Part shown: piece after piece, positions 1 to 8,658 of the stretch
Layout: the number at the start of each line of letters is the position of its first letter
Numbering within the stretch: the stretch's first letter is position 1
Notes under the pieces: generated by a model
What the model was told of the DNA's origin: nothing
What the model saw: the letters and a program-made list of their open reading frames with translations, nothing else
Database searches by the model: none
Program-made: the position numbers and the translations under genes
Source: Ruminiclostridium cellulolyticum H10
GTDB lineage: Bacteria > Bacillota > Clostridia > Acetivibrionales > DSM-1351
Length of the DNA stretch: 64,000 bases
Direction of reading: 5' to 3'
Assembly: GCF_000022065.1 (NCBI RefSeq)
Contig: NC_011898.1
Coordinates: forward strand, 1,386,001-1,450,000

Positions 1-2
1 AA

Positions 3-1064
3 TTGACAGGAAGCAAAACTGTAATTCAAACGGCCCAGGTGGATGCTGATAATACTGATATGCTAATCAACCTTATCAATAAATTCAGGCCAGATATTGT
101 TATAAATGTAGCACTTCCATATCAGGATTTGACCATTATGGATGCTTGTCTTGCAACAGGTGTACATTACCTTGATACTGCAAATTATGAGCCGCCTGAG
201 ATACCAAAGTTTGAATATAAATGGCAATGGGCATATAGAGACAAATTTGAAAAGGCAGGAATAACCGCTCTTCTGGGAAGCGGTTTTGATCCGGGCGTGA
301 CAAGTGTTTTCTGTGCGTACGCTCAGAAGCATTACTTTGATGAGATACATTATATAGATATTGTAGATGCAAATGCAGGAGATCACGGATATCCGTTCGC
401 TACAAACTTTAATCCTGAAATAAATATACGTGAAATAACTGCAAAAGGAAGCTACTGGGAAAAAGGAAATTGGGTTGAAACAGAACCCCTTGAATTAAAA
501 AGGGTTTACAATCTTCCTGAAATAGGACCAAAGGATATTTATTTGCTTCATCACGAGGAAATTGAGTCTTTGGCCCTGAACATCAAAGGTGTAAAAAGAA
601 TTAGATTCTGGATGACTTTTTCTGAGAAATATCTTACACACTTGAGGGTACTTGAAAATGTAGGTATGACATCTATTGAGCCCATTGATTTCGAAGGCAA
701 GAAAATTATTCCTTTACAGTTCCTGAAGGCTGTGCTTCCTGATCCTGCTTCACTTGGCCCAAGAACCAAAGGGAAAACAAATATCGGCTGTATTATACAG
801 GGTGTAAAGGACGGAAAGCCAAGAACATATTATGTGTATAATGTATGTGTACATGAAGAGTGTTACGCAGAAGTAGGTTCGCAGGCAATTTCCTATACAA
901 CAGGAGTTCCGGCGATGATCGGAGCAATGATGATACTAAAAGGAATCTGGAAGGGACCGGGTGTTTTCAACATTGAAGAATTTGATCCGGATCCTTTTAT
1001 GGAAGAGTTAAACAGATGTGGGCTTCCTTGGAAGGAAAGCTTCGCACCAGGGCTTATTGACTAA
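3..1064 (+). CDS. Carboxynorspermidine dehydrogenase (saccharopine dehydrogenase family), 5' end cut by window
   Basis: Cytoplasmic NAD(P)H-dependent enzyme expected to condense aspartate semialdehyde with a diamine (diaminopropane or putrescine) to carboxynorspermidine or carboxyspermidine. The visible part (353 residues) keeps the saccharopine-dehydrogenase-like core: DIVINVALPYQD, the HYLDTANYE stretch and GSGFDPGVTSVF. The N-terminal GxGxxG nucleotide-binding loop is missing, so the true start is upstream and the TTG at position 3 is only an in-frame leucine codon. The next gene encodes the matching decarboxylase, 114 nt downstream on the same strand, which supports this over a true saccharopine dehydrogenase of lysine metabolism. 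Substrate preference cannot be read from sequence. Confidence 0.85.
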   Translation: MTGSKTVIQTAQVDADNTDMLINLINKFRPDIVINVALPYQDLTIMDACLATGVHYLDTANYEPPEIPKFEYKWQWAYRDKFEKAGITALLGSGFDPGVTSVFCAYAQKHYFDEIHYIDIVDANAGDHGYPFATNFNPEINIREITAKGSYWEKGNWVETEPLELKRVYNLPEIGPKDIYLLHHEEIESLALNIKGVKRIRFWMTFSEKYLTHLRVLENVGMTSIEPIDFEGKKIIPLQFLKAVLPDPASLGPRTKGKTNIGCIIQGVKDGKPRTYYVYNVCVHEECYAEVGSQAISYTTGVPAMIGAMMILKGIWKGPGVFNIEEFDPDPFMEELNRCGLPWKESFAPGLID

Positions 1065-1080
1065 TAAGAAACATTAAACG

Positions 1081-1129
1081 GCCGCTGCCAAATGCCAAAA
1101 CAACATTAAAAGTTAGGGCTGGCGGCGGC
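1081..1129 (+). other. Intergenic stem-loop between the two polyamine genes
   Basis: GCCGCTGCCA (1081-1090) can pair with TGGCGGCGGC (1120-1129), a 10-bp GC-rich stem with one G-U pair and a 29-nt loop. No T-run follows, so it is more likely an mRNA processing or stability element, or a leaky attenuator, than a full terminator. Confidence 0.5.
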
Positions 1130-1178
1130 TGATTTAACTTTTAAAAATAAATTACGGCTCATTGGAGGCTGATTAAAA

Positions 1179-2327
1179 TTGATTAAGAATCTGGATATTG
1201 ATATAAAAAGCTTGCCGACGCCATGCTACATAGTTGATGAGCGTCTTCTTATTAAGAATCTTGAAATTCTGGACTCAGTCCAAAAGCGTACAGGCTGCAA
1301 GATACTTCTGGCACAAAAGGGGTTTTCTATGCACTCTGTTTACCCGTTGGTAGGCAAATATCTGGCAGGAGTCACTTCAAGCTCTTTGTTTGAGGCAAAA
1401 CTGGGTTACGAAAAAATGGGCAAAGAGGTTCATATTTATGCTCCTGCATATATTGAAGAAGAGTTTGATGAAATAATGAAATACAGTGACCATATAGTAT
1501 TCAATTCATTTCACCAATGGAACAAATATAAGGACAAGGTTAGAACATCAACTAAAAAAATAAGCTTTGGAATCCGTATAAACCCTGAATATTCTGAATT
1601 GGAGCATCCCATATATGACCCTTGCTATAAATTCTCAAGACTCGGTGTAACCCTTCCCAACTTCAAGCCAGAAGGACTGGACGGTATTGAGGGACTACAT
1701 TTTCATACAATGTGTGAGCAGAATTCAGATACACTTGAGAGAACAATAAAAGTAGTTGATGAAAAATTCGGACGTTATATCAAAGATATGAAATGGTTGA
1801 ATTTCGGTGGAGGCCATCATATAACAAGACCTGATTACGACATGGAAGCACTTGTACGTTCAATCAACTATTTCCAGGACAAATATGGTGTAAGTGTATA
1901 TCTGGAGCCCGGAGAAGCGGTTGCATTAAATACGGGTTATCTGGTAGCAAAGGTACTTGACATCGTTGAAAACGAAATGAACATTGCAATACTGGATACT
2001 TCGGCAGCTTGCCATATGCCTGATGTCATTGAAATGCCCTACAGGCCCAATATAATCGGTGCGGGGAAACCTGATGAAAACCCGCATACCTACAGACTTG
2101 GAGGACATACCTGTCTTGCCGGGGATATTATCGGGGACTACTCCTTTGTACAAAACCTGAAGCCCGGTGACAGACTTGTTTTCTGTGATATGGCACATTA
2201 TACAATGGTTAAGAACAATACCTTTAACGGAGTAAATCTTCCTGCTATTGCACTCTACAATGAAAAGGAAGGAATAAGGATAATAAAGCAGTTTGGCTAT
2301 GAGGATTTTGAAAATAGATTATCGTAA
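1179..2327 (+). CDS. nspC: Carboxynorspermidine decarboxylase
   Basis: PLP-dependent decarboxylase of the alanine-racemase fold (type III), cytoplasmic, converting carboxynorspermidine/carboxyspermidine to norspermidine/spermidine. Length 382 residues is normal for NspC. The N-terminal LPTPCYIVDE motif and the lysine in LLAQKGF, expected to hold PLP, are visible. GLHFHTMCEQ, WLNFGGGHH and the C-terminal LGGHTCLAGD, with its active-site cysteine, also fit the family. The start is TTG, preceded by TTGGAGGC at proper spacing. It follows the dehydrogenase gene and is probably co-transcribed with it. Together they form the aspartate-semialdehyde route to polyamines, independent of S-adenosylmethionine decarboxylase. 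Confidence 0.93.
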   Translation: MIKNLDIDIKSLPTPCYIVDERLLIKNLEILDSVQKRTGCKILLAQKGFSMHSVYPLVGKYLAGVTSSSLFEAKLGYEKMGKEVHIYAPAYIEEEFDEIMKYSDHIVFNSFHQWNKYKDKVRTSTKKISFGIRINPEYSELEHPIYDPCYKFSRLGVTLPNFKPEGLDGIEGLHFHTMCEQNSDTLERTIKVVDEKFGRYIKDMKWLNFGGGHHITRPDYDMEALVRSINYFQDKYGVSVYLEPGEAVALNTGYLVAKVLDIVENEMNIAILDTSAACHMPDVIEMPYRPNIIGAGKPDENPHTYRLGGHTCLAGDIIGDYSFVQNLKPGDRLVFCDMAHYTMVKNNTFNGVNLPAIALYNEKEGIRIIKQFGYEDFENRLS

Positions 2328-2402
2328 GTATTTCAGCTTTTGTTACAGTAGCTTCTTAGAATATTAATTAGACGAAATTTCATATTTTGTGATGATTCTG
2401 TT

Positions 2403-2466
2403 AATGCGGAAATGCGTTCCAGGTTGGATATATACCAAGGATACGCTTTCCGCATTATTTTTTTCT
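2403..2466 (+). terminator. Rho-independent terminator after nspC
   Basis: AATGCGGAAATGCG near 2403 pairs with CGCTTTCCGCATT near 2444-2456 (one bulged T). An A/T-rich run of T residues follows at once. It closes the polyamine pair. Confidence 0.8.
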
Positions 2467-2592
2467 AATTCTAACCCATGTATTATTCTAAAATATTAGT
2501 AATCCCACTAACTAAAATACTATATTGAAAATTAGATTGCAATATAGTATGATATGCAATGGTTTTATAATTTATTACATAAAAGGGGAAAT

Positions 2593-3645
2593 ATGAGAAT
2601 TTTAAGAAAATCAATAATATTTTTAATAATCTTTTTGTTATCCACCGAGATTATTTTTGTATATGCTTTTCCGGCAAGGTATGTTTATAATCAGAGAATT
2701 AATTATGATGTGTTCAAGGATAATGTGTATTCTATAGAGTTGTCTGTTAAATCCATTAAACAGACAATATCAAGAGAGAAAATTAAAAATTATTATATAT
2801 TCATTGGAGATTCAGTCGGATATGGAACCCCGTGCCCGCCAGAGAAAACAATTAGTAGTTACTTAAATATTATTTCAAAAAAAGAACACAAAGATATTAG
2901 GTTTTTTAATTTAGCATTACCTTCAACAATGTTCGGAGATTTTTATACAGTTTTGCTTTTATTAGAAAAATATGATGTCTCAATAGATAATGTTATTTTG
3001 AACTTTTCTTATTGGGAGATAAATGCAAAGACTCCAACATACTGGTTTAAACATTATTTAAAGGAGTTGGATAGCAATAGCTATAATAAAATGGTTGAAT
3101 TGGGTGCAATAAAAGAAGATTCACTTTGGAAAAGCACTAAAGCAGAGATATACCATTTTGCCAATAAGAATATTGGAATTATTGGCAATAGTGGATTTAT
3201 AACAAATAAGATAAAATCAATAACAAATAGCCTACTAAAAGAATCTAAACCAGCTTTGAGCGTATGGAGTTCAAAGACAGATCTAAAAAAAGCTATGTCT
3301 AAACCCGAAAATAGATGGTATTTTTCTGATAAGAAGTTTAATCTGACCGAAAACAGTGTTCAAATTTATTTTATTAATAAGATTATTGAGTTGCAAAAGG
3401 ATAAGAATATAATATTTATATTAAATGCAACGAATAATAAACTGCTTGAAGATGAGACATCAAAACAAGGCTATCAGGATAATATAAATGCTATAGAGAA
3501 GCTTTTTAATGACAAAAATGCAAATTTTCTAAATTACAATAATAAAGTTGACTATAAACTTTTTTCCGATCATGTACATCTACTGCCAGATGGATATTCC
3601 TTTATTGCACAAGACTTATGGAATAAAATAGATAAGGAGATTTAG
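2593..3645 (+). CDS. SGNH-hydrolase-like membrane-anchored protein (AlgX/AlgJ-like partner of MBOAT)
   Basis: Predicted extracellular esterase/O-acetyltransferase of the SGNH fold, anchored by one N-terminal segment (about residues 5-25, hydrophobic IIFLIIFLLS). The block I motif FIGDSVGYG (nucleophile Ser) and a C-terminal Asp-x-x-His in SDHVHLLPDGY fit the catalytic triad. The ATG at 2593 is chosen over an in-frame ATG at 2554 because AAAAGGGG lies just upstream and the hydrophobic segment follows directly. It ends 2 nt before an MBOAT gene with AAGGAG between them, so the two are translationally close. Such pairs usually O-acetylate a surface polysaccharide. The polymer is unknown, and the partner gene is broken here. 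Confidence 0.7.
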   Translation: MRILRKSIIFLIIFLLSTEIIFVYAFPARYVYNQRINYDVFKDNVYSIELSVKSIKQTISREKIKNYYIFIGDSVGYGTPCPPEKTISSYLNIISKKEHKDIRFFNLALPSTMFGDFYTVLLLLEKYDVSIDNVILNFSYWEINAKTPTYWFKHYLKELDSNSYNKMVELGAIKEDSLWKSTKAEIYHFANKNIGIIGNSGFITNKIKSITNSLLKESKPALSVWSSKTDLKKAMSKPENRWYFSDKKFNLTENSVQIYFINKIIELQKDKNIIFILNATNNKLLEDETSKQGYQDNINAIEKLFNDKNANFLNYNNKVDYKLFSDHVHLLPDGYSFIAQDLWNKIDKEI

Positions 3646-3647
3646 AA

Positions 3648-4550
3648 ATGCTATTTAATTCAATCGAGTTTTTAATATTTTTCCCTTTAGTGACAGCACT
3701 GTACTTTTTATTACCACACAAAATTCGTTGGTTTTTGCTTCTCATTAGTAGCTGTGTTTTTTATATGGCATTTGTCCCCAAATACATATTGATACTTGGC
3801 GTTACTATTGTTGTTGATTACTTTGCGGGGATAATTATTGCAAGGATGCAAGGAGACAATAAGAGAATATTTCTTATTGTAAGCTTGATTACGAATATAG
3901 GAATGTTATTTGTTTTTAAATATTTTAACTTCTTTAATGAAAATATCAAACATTTGGCTGACTTTTTAAACTGGAATTATCCGATAAGTGGTCTTTCAAT
4001 AATACTTCCTATAGGTCTTTCATTCCACACATTCCAGAGCATGAGTTACATTATAGAGGTATATAGAGGCAAACAACAGCCGGAGAAGCACTTTGGAATT
4101 TATGCGTTATATGTTATGTACTATCCACAGTTAGTTGCCGGACCAATTGAGAGGCCTCAAAATATGTTATGGCAATTTCATACAGAACATAGCTTTGATG
4201 CCCATAGGGTTTCAGATGGGATGAAGCTTATGGCATGGGGATTATTTAAAAAAGTAGTAATAGCAGATAATCTGGCTCTGGTAGTAAATAGTATTTATGG
4301 AAATCCAACTCAAGTAAATGGACTATCATTAGTAGTTGCAACCTATTTCTTTGCTTTCCAAATATACTGTGACTTTTCAGGATATACAGATATTGCACGT
4401 GGAGCTTCAAGGGTAATGGGAATTGAATTGATGCAAAATTTTAAAAGACCATATTTTTCAAAGACAATTTCGGAATTGTGGAAGAGATGGCATATATCGT
4501 TGTCAAGCTGGTTTTCTGATTATGTATATATTCCTTTAGGAGCATTCCTG
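3648..4550 (+). pseudogene. MBOAT O-acyltransferase (AlgI-like), N-terminal part, interrupted by IS
   Basis: Multi-pass membrane O-acetyltransferase of the AlgI/DltB family that moves acetyl groups across the membrane. The start ATG has AAGGAG upstream. About 300 residues remain, with family motifs PIGLSFHTFQSMSYIIEVYRG, QLVAGPIERP and CDFSGYTDIARG, ending SDYVYIPLG. The frame then runs into the IS110 element and stops at TAA (4551-4553). The essential WHG histidine lies in the separated 3' fragment, so this piece alone should be inactive. The family motif PLGGNR predicts the native junction as CCTTTAGGAGGAAATAGA, which places the insertion at AGGAG (4538-4542). Confidence 0.88.
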
Positions 4551-4658
4551 TAAGTAAGAAAAATGGTCTTTGAAAAAATTAATACCCTCACGTAAAATAT
4601 GAAATGTGCTGAACACCACAAATGAAGGCACAAATCAAATAAACGGAGGGTAACTAAT

Positions 4659-5942
4659 ATGAATTGTACACAAAACAATAAGTTAATGCAAATCACACCT
4701 GAAACAATGGTGGTTGGAGTAGATATCGGTAGCGAGGTCCACTTCGCCAGGGCTTTTGATTTCAGAGGATTTGAATTTTCTAAAAGAGCATTTAGGTTTG
4801 AGAATACAAGAGAGGGTTTCAATGCCTTTGATATTTGGGTTACAGACCTGATGAAGAGAAATCAAAAGACAAAAACATTCGTAGGAATGGAGCCCACCGG
4901 GCATTACTGGTATGGGTTTGGAAGTCACTTGCAGAACATGGGTGTAGAGTTTGGTATGGTTAATCCTTACCATGTAAAACGCTCAAAGGAACTAGATGAT
5001 AACACCCCAAGCAAGCATGACCGTAAAGATCCAAAAACGATTGCAATGCTAGTCAAGGACGGAAGATATCTAATACCGTACATGCCTGAAGGTGTATATC
5101 GAGAAATAAGAAATCTGATGGAATTACGCAGGCAAAATGTTGTGCAGTTGATTAGCATACAAAATAGAGTAAAACGATGGTTAGCAATATACTTTCCTGA
5201 GTTTAGTACTGTTTTCAAGAAATGGACTGGAAAGGCGGCGTTGCTTACACTGAAGCATTTTCCTACTCCACAGGCAGTAATTAAAACAGGTGAGGAAAAA
5301 ATAGTAGCAACATGGAAAGAGGAAGTCAAAAGAGCGGTTGGACATAAACATGCCCAGAAGCTCATAAAAGCAGCAGAAGAATCCATTGGACTAAAGCATG
5401 GTCTGGAATCAGCAGTTCTGGAGATTGAAACTCTTCTAGACGAATATATGATTCATGGTCACAGGCTTGAGCTGATAATGCAAAAAGTAGAAGCACAAGT
5501 AAAAGAAATTCCGAGTGCAAGTATGCTTTTAGGTATAAAAGGAATAGGAATTGTAGCTGTGGCAGGGTTCTTAGGTGCTGTAGGAGATATTAGTAGATTT
5601 GATGCTCCAGAGCAAATAGTAAAACTATTTGGGTTAAACCTAAGAGAAAACAGCTCTGGCAAGCATCAAGGCAAAACAACAATAACCAGAAGGGGACGCT
5701 CTGACGGCAGATATGCCATATTTCAAGCAGTATTGCCATTAGTAGCTAGAAACCCTGAATTTAGGCAGTTGCACCTATACTACATTAATAGAGATAACAA
5801 GCCACTTAAGAAAATGCAGTCAATAGTAGCCTTATGCGGCAAGTTGATAAGAGTATTTTATGCAATACTAAAAACAGGTAGCCACTATGATGCTGAAAAG
5901 ATGATGAACGATATTAAAAGACCAATGATGAAGGCAGCATAG
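4659..5942 (+). CDS. IS110-family transposase (DEDD recombinase)
   Basis: 427-residue recombinase that catalyses IS excision and insertion. The N-terminal RuvC-like DEDD domain shows VVGVDIGSEVH (first Asp), FVGMEPTGHYW (Glu) and KHDRKDPKTIAML (third/fourth acidic positions). A central helical region (about 165-290) follows. The C-terminal Tnp20 domain has the GIKGIG helix-hairpin-helix-like motif and NSSGKHQGKTTITRRGR, with the serine expected to be the catalytic nucleophile. The start ATG follows CGGAGGGTAACTAAT. All motifs are intact and no frameshift is seen, so the element may be active. In the characterised IS621 and IS1111 relatives, target choice is set by an element-encoded RNA. Confidence 0.95.
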   Translation: MNCTQNNKLMQITPETMVVGVDIGSEVHFARAFDFRGFEFSKRAFRFENTREGFNAFDIWVTDLMKRNQKTKTFVGMEPTGHYWYGFGSHLQNMGVEFGMVNPYHVKRSKELDDNTPSKHDRKDPKTIAMLVKDGRYLIPYMPEGVYREIRNLMELRRQNVVQLISIQNRVKRWLAIYFPEFSTVFKKWTGKAALLTLKHFPTPQAVIKTGEEKIVATWKEEVKRAVGHKHAQKLIKAAEESIGLKHGLESAVLEIETLLDEYMIHGHRLELIMQKVEAQVKEIPSASMLLGIKGIGIVAVAGFLGAVGDISRFDAPEQIVKLFGLNLRENSSGKHQGKTTITRRGRSDGRYAIFQAVLPLVARNPEFRQLHLYYINRDNKPLKKMQSIVALCGKLIRVFYAILKTGSHYDAEKMMNDIKRPMMKAA

Positions 5943-6378
5943 CCTACTGATTTGAGGACTATGCCATAAAGAATCTGAAACCAATGACTGCGAGTAACGG
6001 ATATATGGTAAGAAAAAGTGATGTTTAAAGTGTATCGATTAGTTTTAGAAGAGCATTGACAATTGAGAGCCGGGATAGTCAGGTTGAATATTTTCCATTA
6101 GGGCACGACCCAGTTTAGGAGCATGACTGACATTCCACCTCTGGACAAGACAGGACGAAGGAATTTAGGGCATGACCCAGTGAGACATAGGAGGTTTGTC
6201 GCCAGAGACATGTGGAAGCCATTGGCGTGATAGCAAAAAACAAGCGCAGTCTAGCCGAAGGCTAACCAGTATAATCCAGTATTATACTAATACAGAATAT
6301 TTGTCCAAATAACGCTCTCGGGTTGATATGAAATTCTAAGATTAAGCGAGATAATACGAGTAAATGAAAGATATTATA
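5943..6378 (+). ncRNA. Candidate bridge/seeker RNA region in the IS110 3' noncoding end
   Basis: This is 436 nt without a credible reading frame between the transposase stop and the right end. It holds a near-perfect 17-bp direct repeat, TTAGGGCAYGACCCAGT, at 6098-6114 and 6165-6181, and a related segment TTTAGGAGCATGAC at 6114-6127. TTTAGGAGCAT (6114-6124) is identical to the left junction at 4535-4545: eight bases of host target plus core and the first three bases of the element. That is what a target-matching guide would look like. RNA limits and fold are not established here; the assignment rests on family knowledge and this match. Confidence 0.5.
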
Positions 6379-6931
6379 AGGAGGAAATAGATGTGCCAAG
6401 TGGAAATGGTTTAGAAATCTGATGATAGTATTTCTCCTTAGCGGACTTTGGCACGGGGCAAATTGGACCTATGTCATTTGGGGCGGATTAAACGGCTTCT
6501 ATTTAGTCTTTGCAATAATTAGTAAGGACATAAGGGGTAGAATTACAAAATGGACAGGCATTGATAAATTCCGTAATTTAAATAAAGTAGTGAAAATATT
6601 TTGTACATTTAATTTAATATGCTTTTCGTGGATATTCTTTAGAGCTAGTTCGTTTACAGACGCCGTCACAATTATTAAGCGAATTTTTATGGATTTCAGC
6701 CTGCGAATTGACGTAGGAAGAGTAGGTGTTTCCAGATACCAACTGGCATTGTGCTGTGGAGTAATAGCTTTTTTACTTTTAGTACAGCTTTTCCAGAGAA
6801 ATAAGGTAATAAGCAATGAATTGAGTAATCGGCACACAGTATTCAGATGGGCTGTTTACTATTCAGCATTGATTTTTATTATTTTATTTGGGGTTTTTAA
6901 TACAAATTCCTTTATTTACTTTCAGTTCTGA
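6379..6931 (+). pseudogene. MBOAT O-acyltransferase, C-terminal part after the IS
   Basis: Continues the interrupted MBOAT frame from GGA at 6380 (GGNRCAKW...), then VFLLSGLWHGANWTYVIWGGLNG with the conserved active-site histidine. Three to four hydrophobic segments follow, ending NSFIYFQF. An in-frame ATG at 6422 could start a 169-residue product, but that would lack the first two thirds of the enzyme. Fragment 1 (3648-4550) plus this piece gives a normal-length AlgI-like protein of about 480 residues. Confidence 0.88.
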
Positions 6932-7085
6932 TTAAAAATGGAGGGGTATATAATGTTATAAACCAGTAAATAAGCTCAGGCTAAAGTAAAAGCTATTATT
7001 GTTTATGCAATGTTGCTAACTTATGGTAACAAAATTATATAAATGTCACAAAATTATATGAAGAAGTAAGTTTTCTAAATTAAAA

Positions 7086-7132
7086 TGCCTCCTTTACCAT
7101 GCTAAAATTAAAGCATAATTATAAAGGAGGCA
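7086..7132 (+). promoter_or_regulatory. Hairpin that sequesters the ribosome site of the sugar-binding protein gene
   Basis: TGCCTCCTTTA (7086-7096) is the perfect reverse complement of TAAAGGAGGCA (7122-7132), which contains the ribosome-binding site of the gene starting at 7138. An inner pairing ATGCT/AGCAT (7099-7103 / 7112-7116) extends the stem. Translation should be blocked when folded. It could also shield the 5' end of the mRNA. Confidence 0.65.
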
Positions 7133-7137
7133 AAAAT

Positions 7138-8493
7138 ATGAAAAAAGTAATTGGAAAAACCCTTTCTGCCGCTTTAGCACTAGCTATGACAGTATCAATT
7201 GCGGCTTGTGGTTCAGGGAACCAATCAGAATCATCATCCTCTTCTGCAGCAGGTAGTTCTTCATCAGCTGTTGCGACAAATACTGCGGCATCAGGCGATC
7301 CTGTAAAATTTACTTTGTGGCATGTTCAGACAACCGATCCTATGCCGACTAATATCCAGTCAGACATTGATCGTTTCACTAAAGACAATCCAAAGTATTC
7401 AGTTGATGTTCAGGTTATGCAGAACGATGCATACAAAACAAAGCTAAAAATTGCGTTGAGTTCAAATACTGCACCGGATATATTCTTTAGTTGGAGCGGC
7501 GGCCCAATGAACGAATATGTTGACGCAGACAAGATTGTAGATTTAACACCTTATATGAATAAAGATGATTATAAGGGACGCTTTATGGATGCATCTATCA
7601 ATCAGGCTACATACAAAGATAAAATCTGGGGTGTTCCAGTAGAAAACACAGCTGTTGCAATGTTCTTCTACAACAAGGACTTATTTGCTAAATACAATCT
7701 GCAGGTTCCTAAAACAATAATAGAACTTGAGGCTGTAAGTGATACATTAAAGAAAAACGGAATTATTCCTTTCTCACTTGCAAACAAGACTCAATGGACA
7801 GGTTCAATGTACTATATGTACCTTGTTGACCGTATTGGCGGAGCAGATGCCTTCAACAATGCAGCCGGACGTACCGGATCATTTGAAGACGATGCATTTA
7901 CACAGGCAGGAAATATTATACAGGATTGGGTTAAGAAGGATTACTTCAACAAGGGATTCAATGGTCTTGATGAAGATTCCGGTCAATCCCGTACACTTCT
8001 GTACACTGAAAAAGCAGCTATGACTCTTATGGGTTCATGGTTCCTTTCAACAGCAGCGGGTGAAAATAAAGACTTCATGAAAAAAGTTGGTTCATTCCCA
8101 TTCCCTGCTTATGAGGGTGGTAAAGGTGATGCTAACTCAGTTGTTGGTACTGTAGGGGATAACTTCTATCACATAGCAAAGACATGTAAAGACCCAGAAG
8201 GTGCATTCAAGGCTATTCAGTATATGATAGACGAAACAGCTGTTCAAAAACGTATTGAAGCAGGAAGAGTTCCTCCTGTAAAGGGTGTAAAGGTTAGCGA
8301 TCCTCTTCTCCAGAACGTTTTAGATGCAGTTGAAAAGGCTCCTTCCGTTCAGTTGTGGTATGACCAATATCTGTCACCTGAATTGTCTGACCTCCACAAG
8401 AGTACGTCACAAGCTATCTTCGGATTGTCAAAGACACCTGATCAGGTTAACAAGGAAATGGAAGCAAAGGCTAAAGAGTTAGCAGGTAAATAA
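7138..8493 (+). CDS. ABC sugar transporter solute-binding lipoprotein (SBP family 1)
   Basis: Extracellular lipoprotein that captures oligosaccharides and delivers them to the two permeases encoded downstream. It is 451 residues from the ATG at 7138, which has AAAGGAGG at proper spacing; an in-frame ATG at 7099 lies inside the regulatory hairpin. The signal peptide ends at lipobox SIAAC (Cys24), followed by a Ser/Ala-rich linker to about residue 58 and the family 1 fold (APDIFFSWSGG, VPVENTAVAMFFYNKDLF, WTGSMYYMY). No ATPase gene is nearby, so a shared MsmK-type ATPase elsewhere probably energises uptake. Its close paralogue lies at 10496. The layout matches the CuaA or XuaA position of R. 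cellulolyticum clusters. Confidence 0.92.
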   Translation: MKKVIGKTLSAALALAMTVSIAACGSGNQSESSSSSAAGSSSSAVATNTAASGDPVKFTLWHVQTTDPMPTNIQSDIDRFTKDNPKYSVDVQVMQNDAYKTKLKIALSSNTAPDIFFSWSGGPMNEYVDADKIVDLTPYMNKDDYKGRFMDASINQATYKDKIWGVPVENTAVAMFFYNKDLFAKYNLQVPKTIIELEAVSDTLKKNGIIPFSLANKTQWTGSMYYMYLVDRIGGADAFNNAAGRTGSFEDDAFTQAGNIIQDWVKKDYFNKGFNGLDEDSGQSRTLLYTEKAAMTLMGSWFLSTAAGENKDFMKKVGSFPFPAYEGGKGDANSVVGTVGDNFYHIAKTCKDPEGAFKAIQYMIDETAVQKRIEAGRVPPVKGVKVSDPLLQNVLDAVEKAPSVQLWYDQYLSPELSDLHKSTSQAIFGLSKTPDQVNKEMEAKAKELAGK

Positions 8494-8533
8494 GAAAAGC
8501 AATAAGACAACGTAAAATTCAAAAGTATAATAT

Positions 8534-8565
8534 GATTGGGTACTTATCTTTACAGGTACCCAATC
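8534..8565 (+). other. Stem-loop between SBP and permease genes
   Basis: GATTGGGTAC (8534-8543) pairs perfectly with GTACCCAATC (8556-8565) around a 12-nt loop, followed by AATTT only. A weak terminator or an RNA-processing/stabilising hairpin here would let the binding protein be made in excess over the permeases. Confidence 0.65.
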
Positions 8566-8658
8566 AATTTATACGGTATAGCTAGCCACACGTGAGATTA
8601 AAAGATATATTATCCTTATTTCTATTAAAATTATGCAATTCAGGAAGGGGAAGATATT

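Larger units (their letters stand above)
4538..6383 (+). mobile_element. IS110-family insertion sequence (about 1841 bp) inside the MBOAT gene
   Basis: One DEDD transposase gene is flanked by a 105-bp 5' end and a 436-bp 3' noncoding end. No obvious terminal inverted repeats were seen, as usual for IS110. Both edges carry AGGAG (4538-4542 and 6379-6383). Removing one copy with the element restores the MBOAT frame through PLGGNR, so the unit is about 1841 bp with a crossover somewhere in these 5 bp. The long 3' noncoding end resembles the IS1111 subgroup, in which the recombinase-bound guide RNA is encoded downstream of the transposase. Confidence 0.85.

Noticed and set aside
4967-5386. 139-residue minus-strand frame inside the IS110 transposase
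   Set aside because: Mirror of a clearly coding gene; composition and position fit an antisense shadow.
6061-6240. CRISPR-like repeat pair TTAGGGCAYGACCCAGT
   Set aside because: Only two copies, with a 50-nt gap, inside an IS noncoding end; fits paired RNA loops rather than an array.
6422-6931. Independent 169-residue membrane protein
   Set aside because: It is the C-terminal third of the split MBOAT gene; the frame extends back to 6380 and joins the N-terminal part when the IS is removed.
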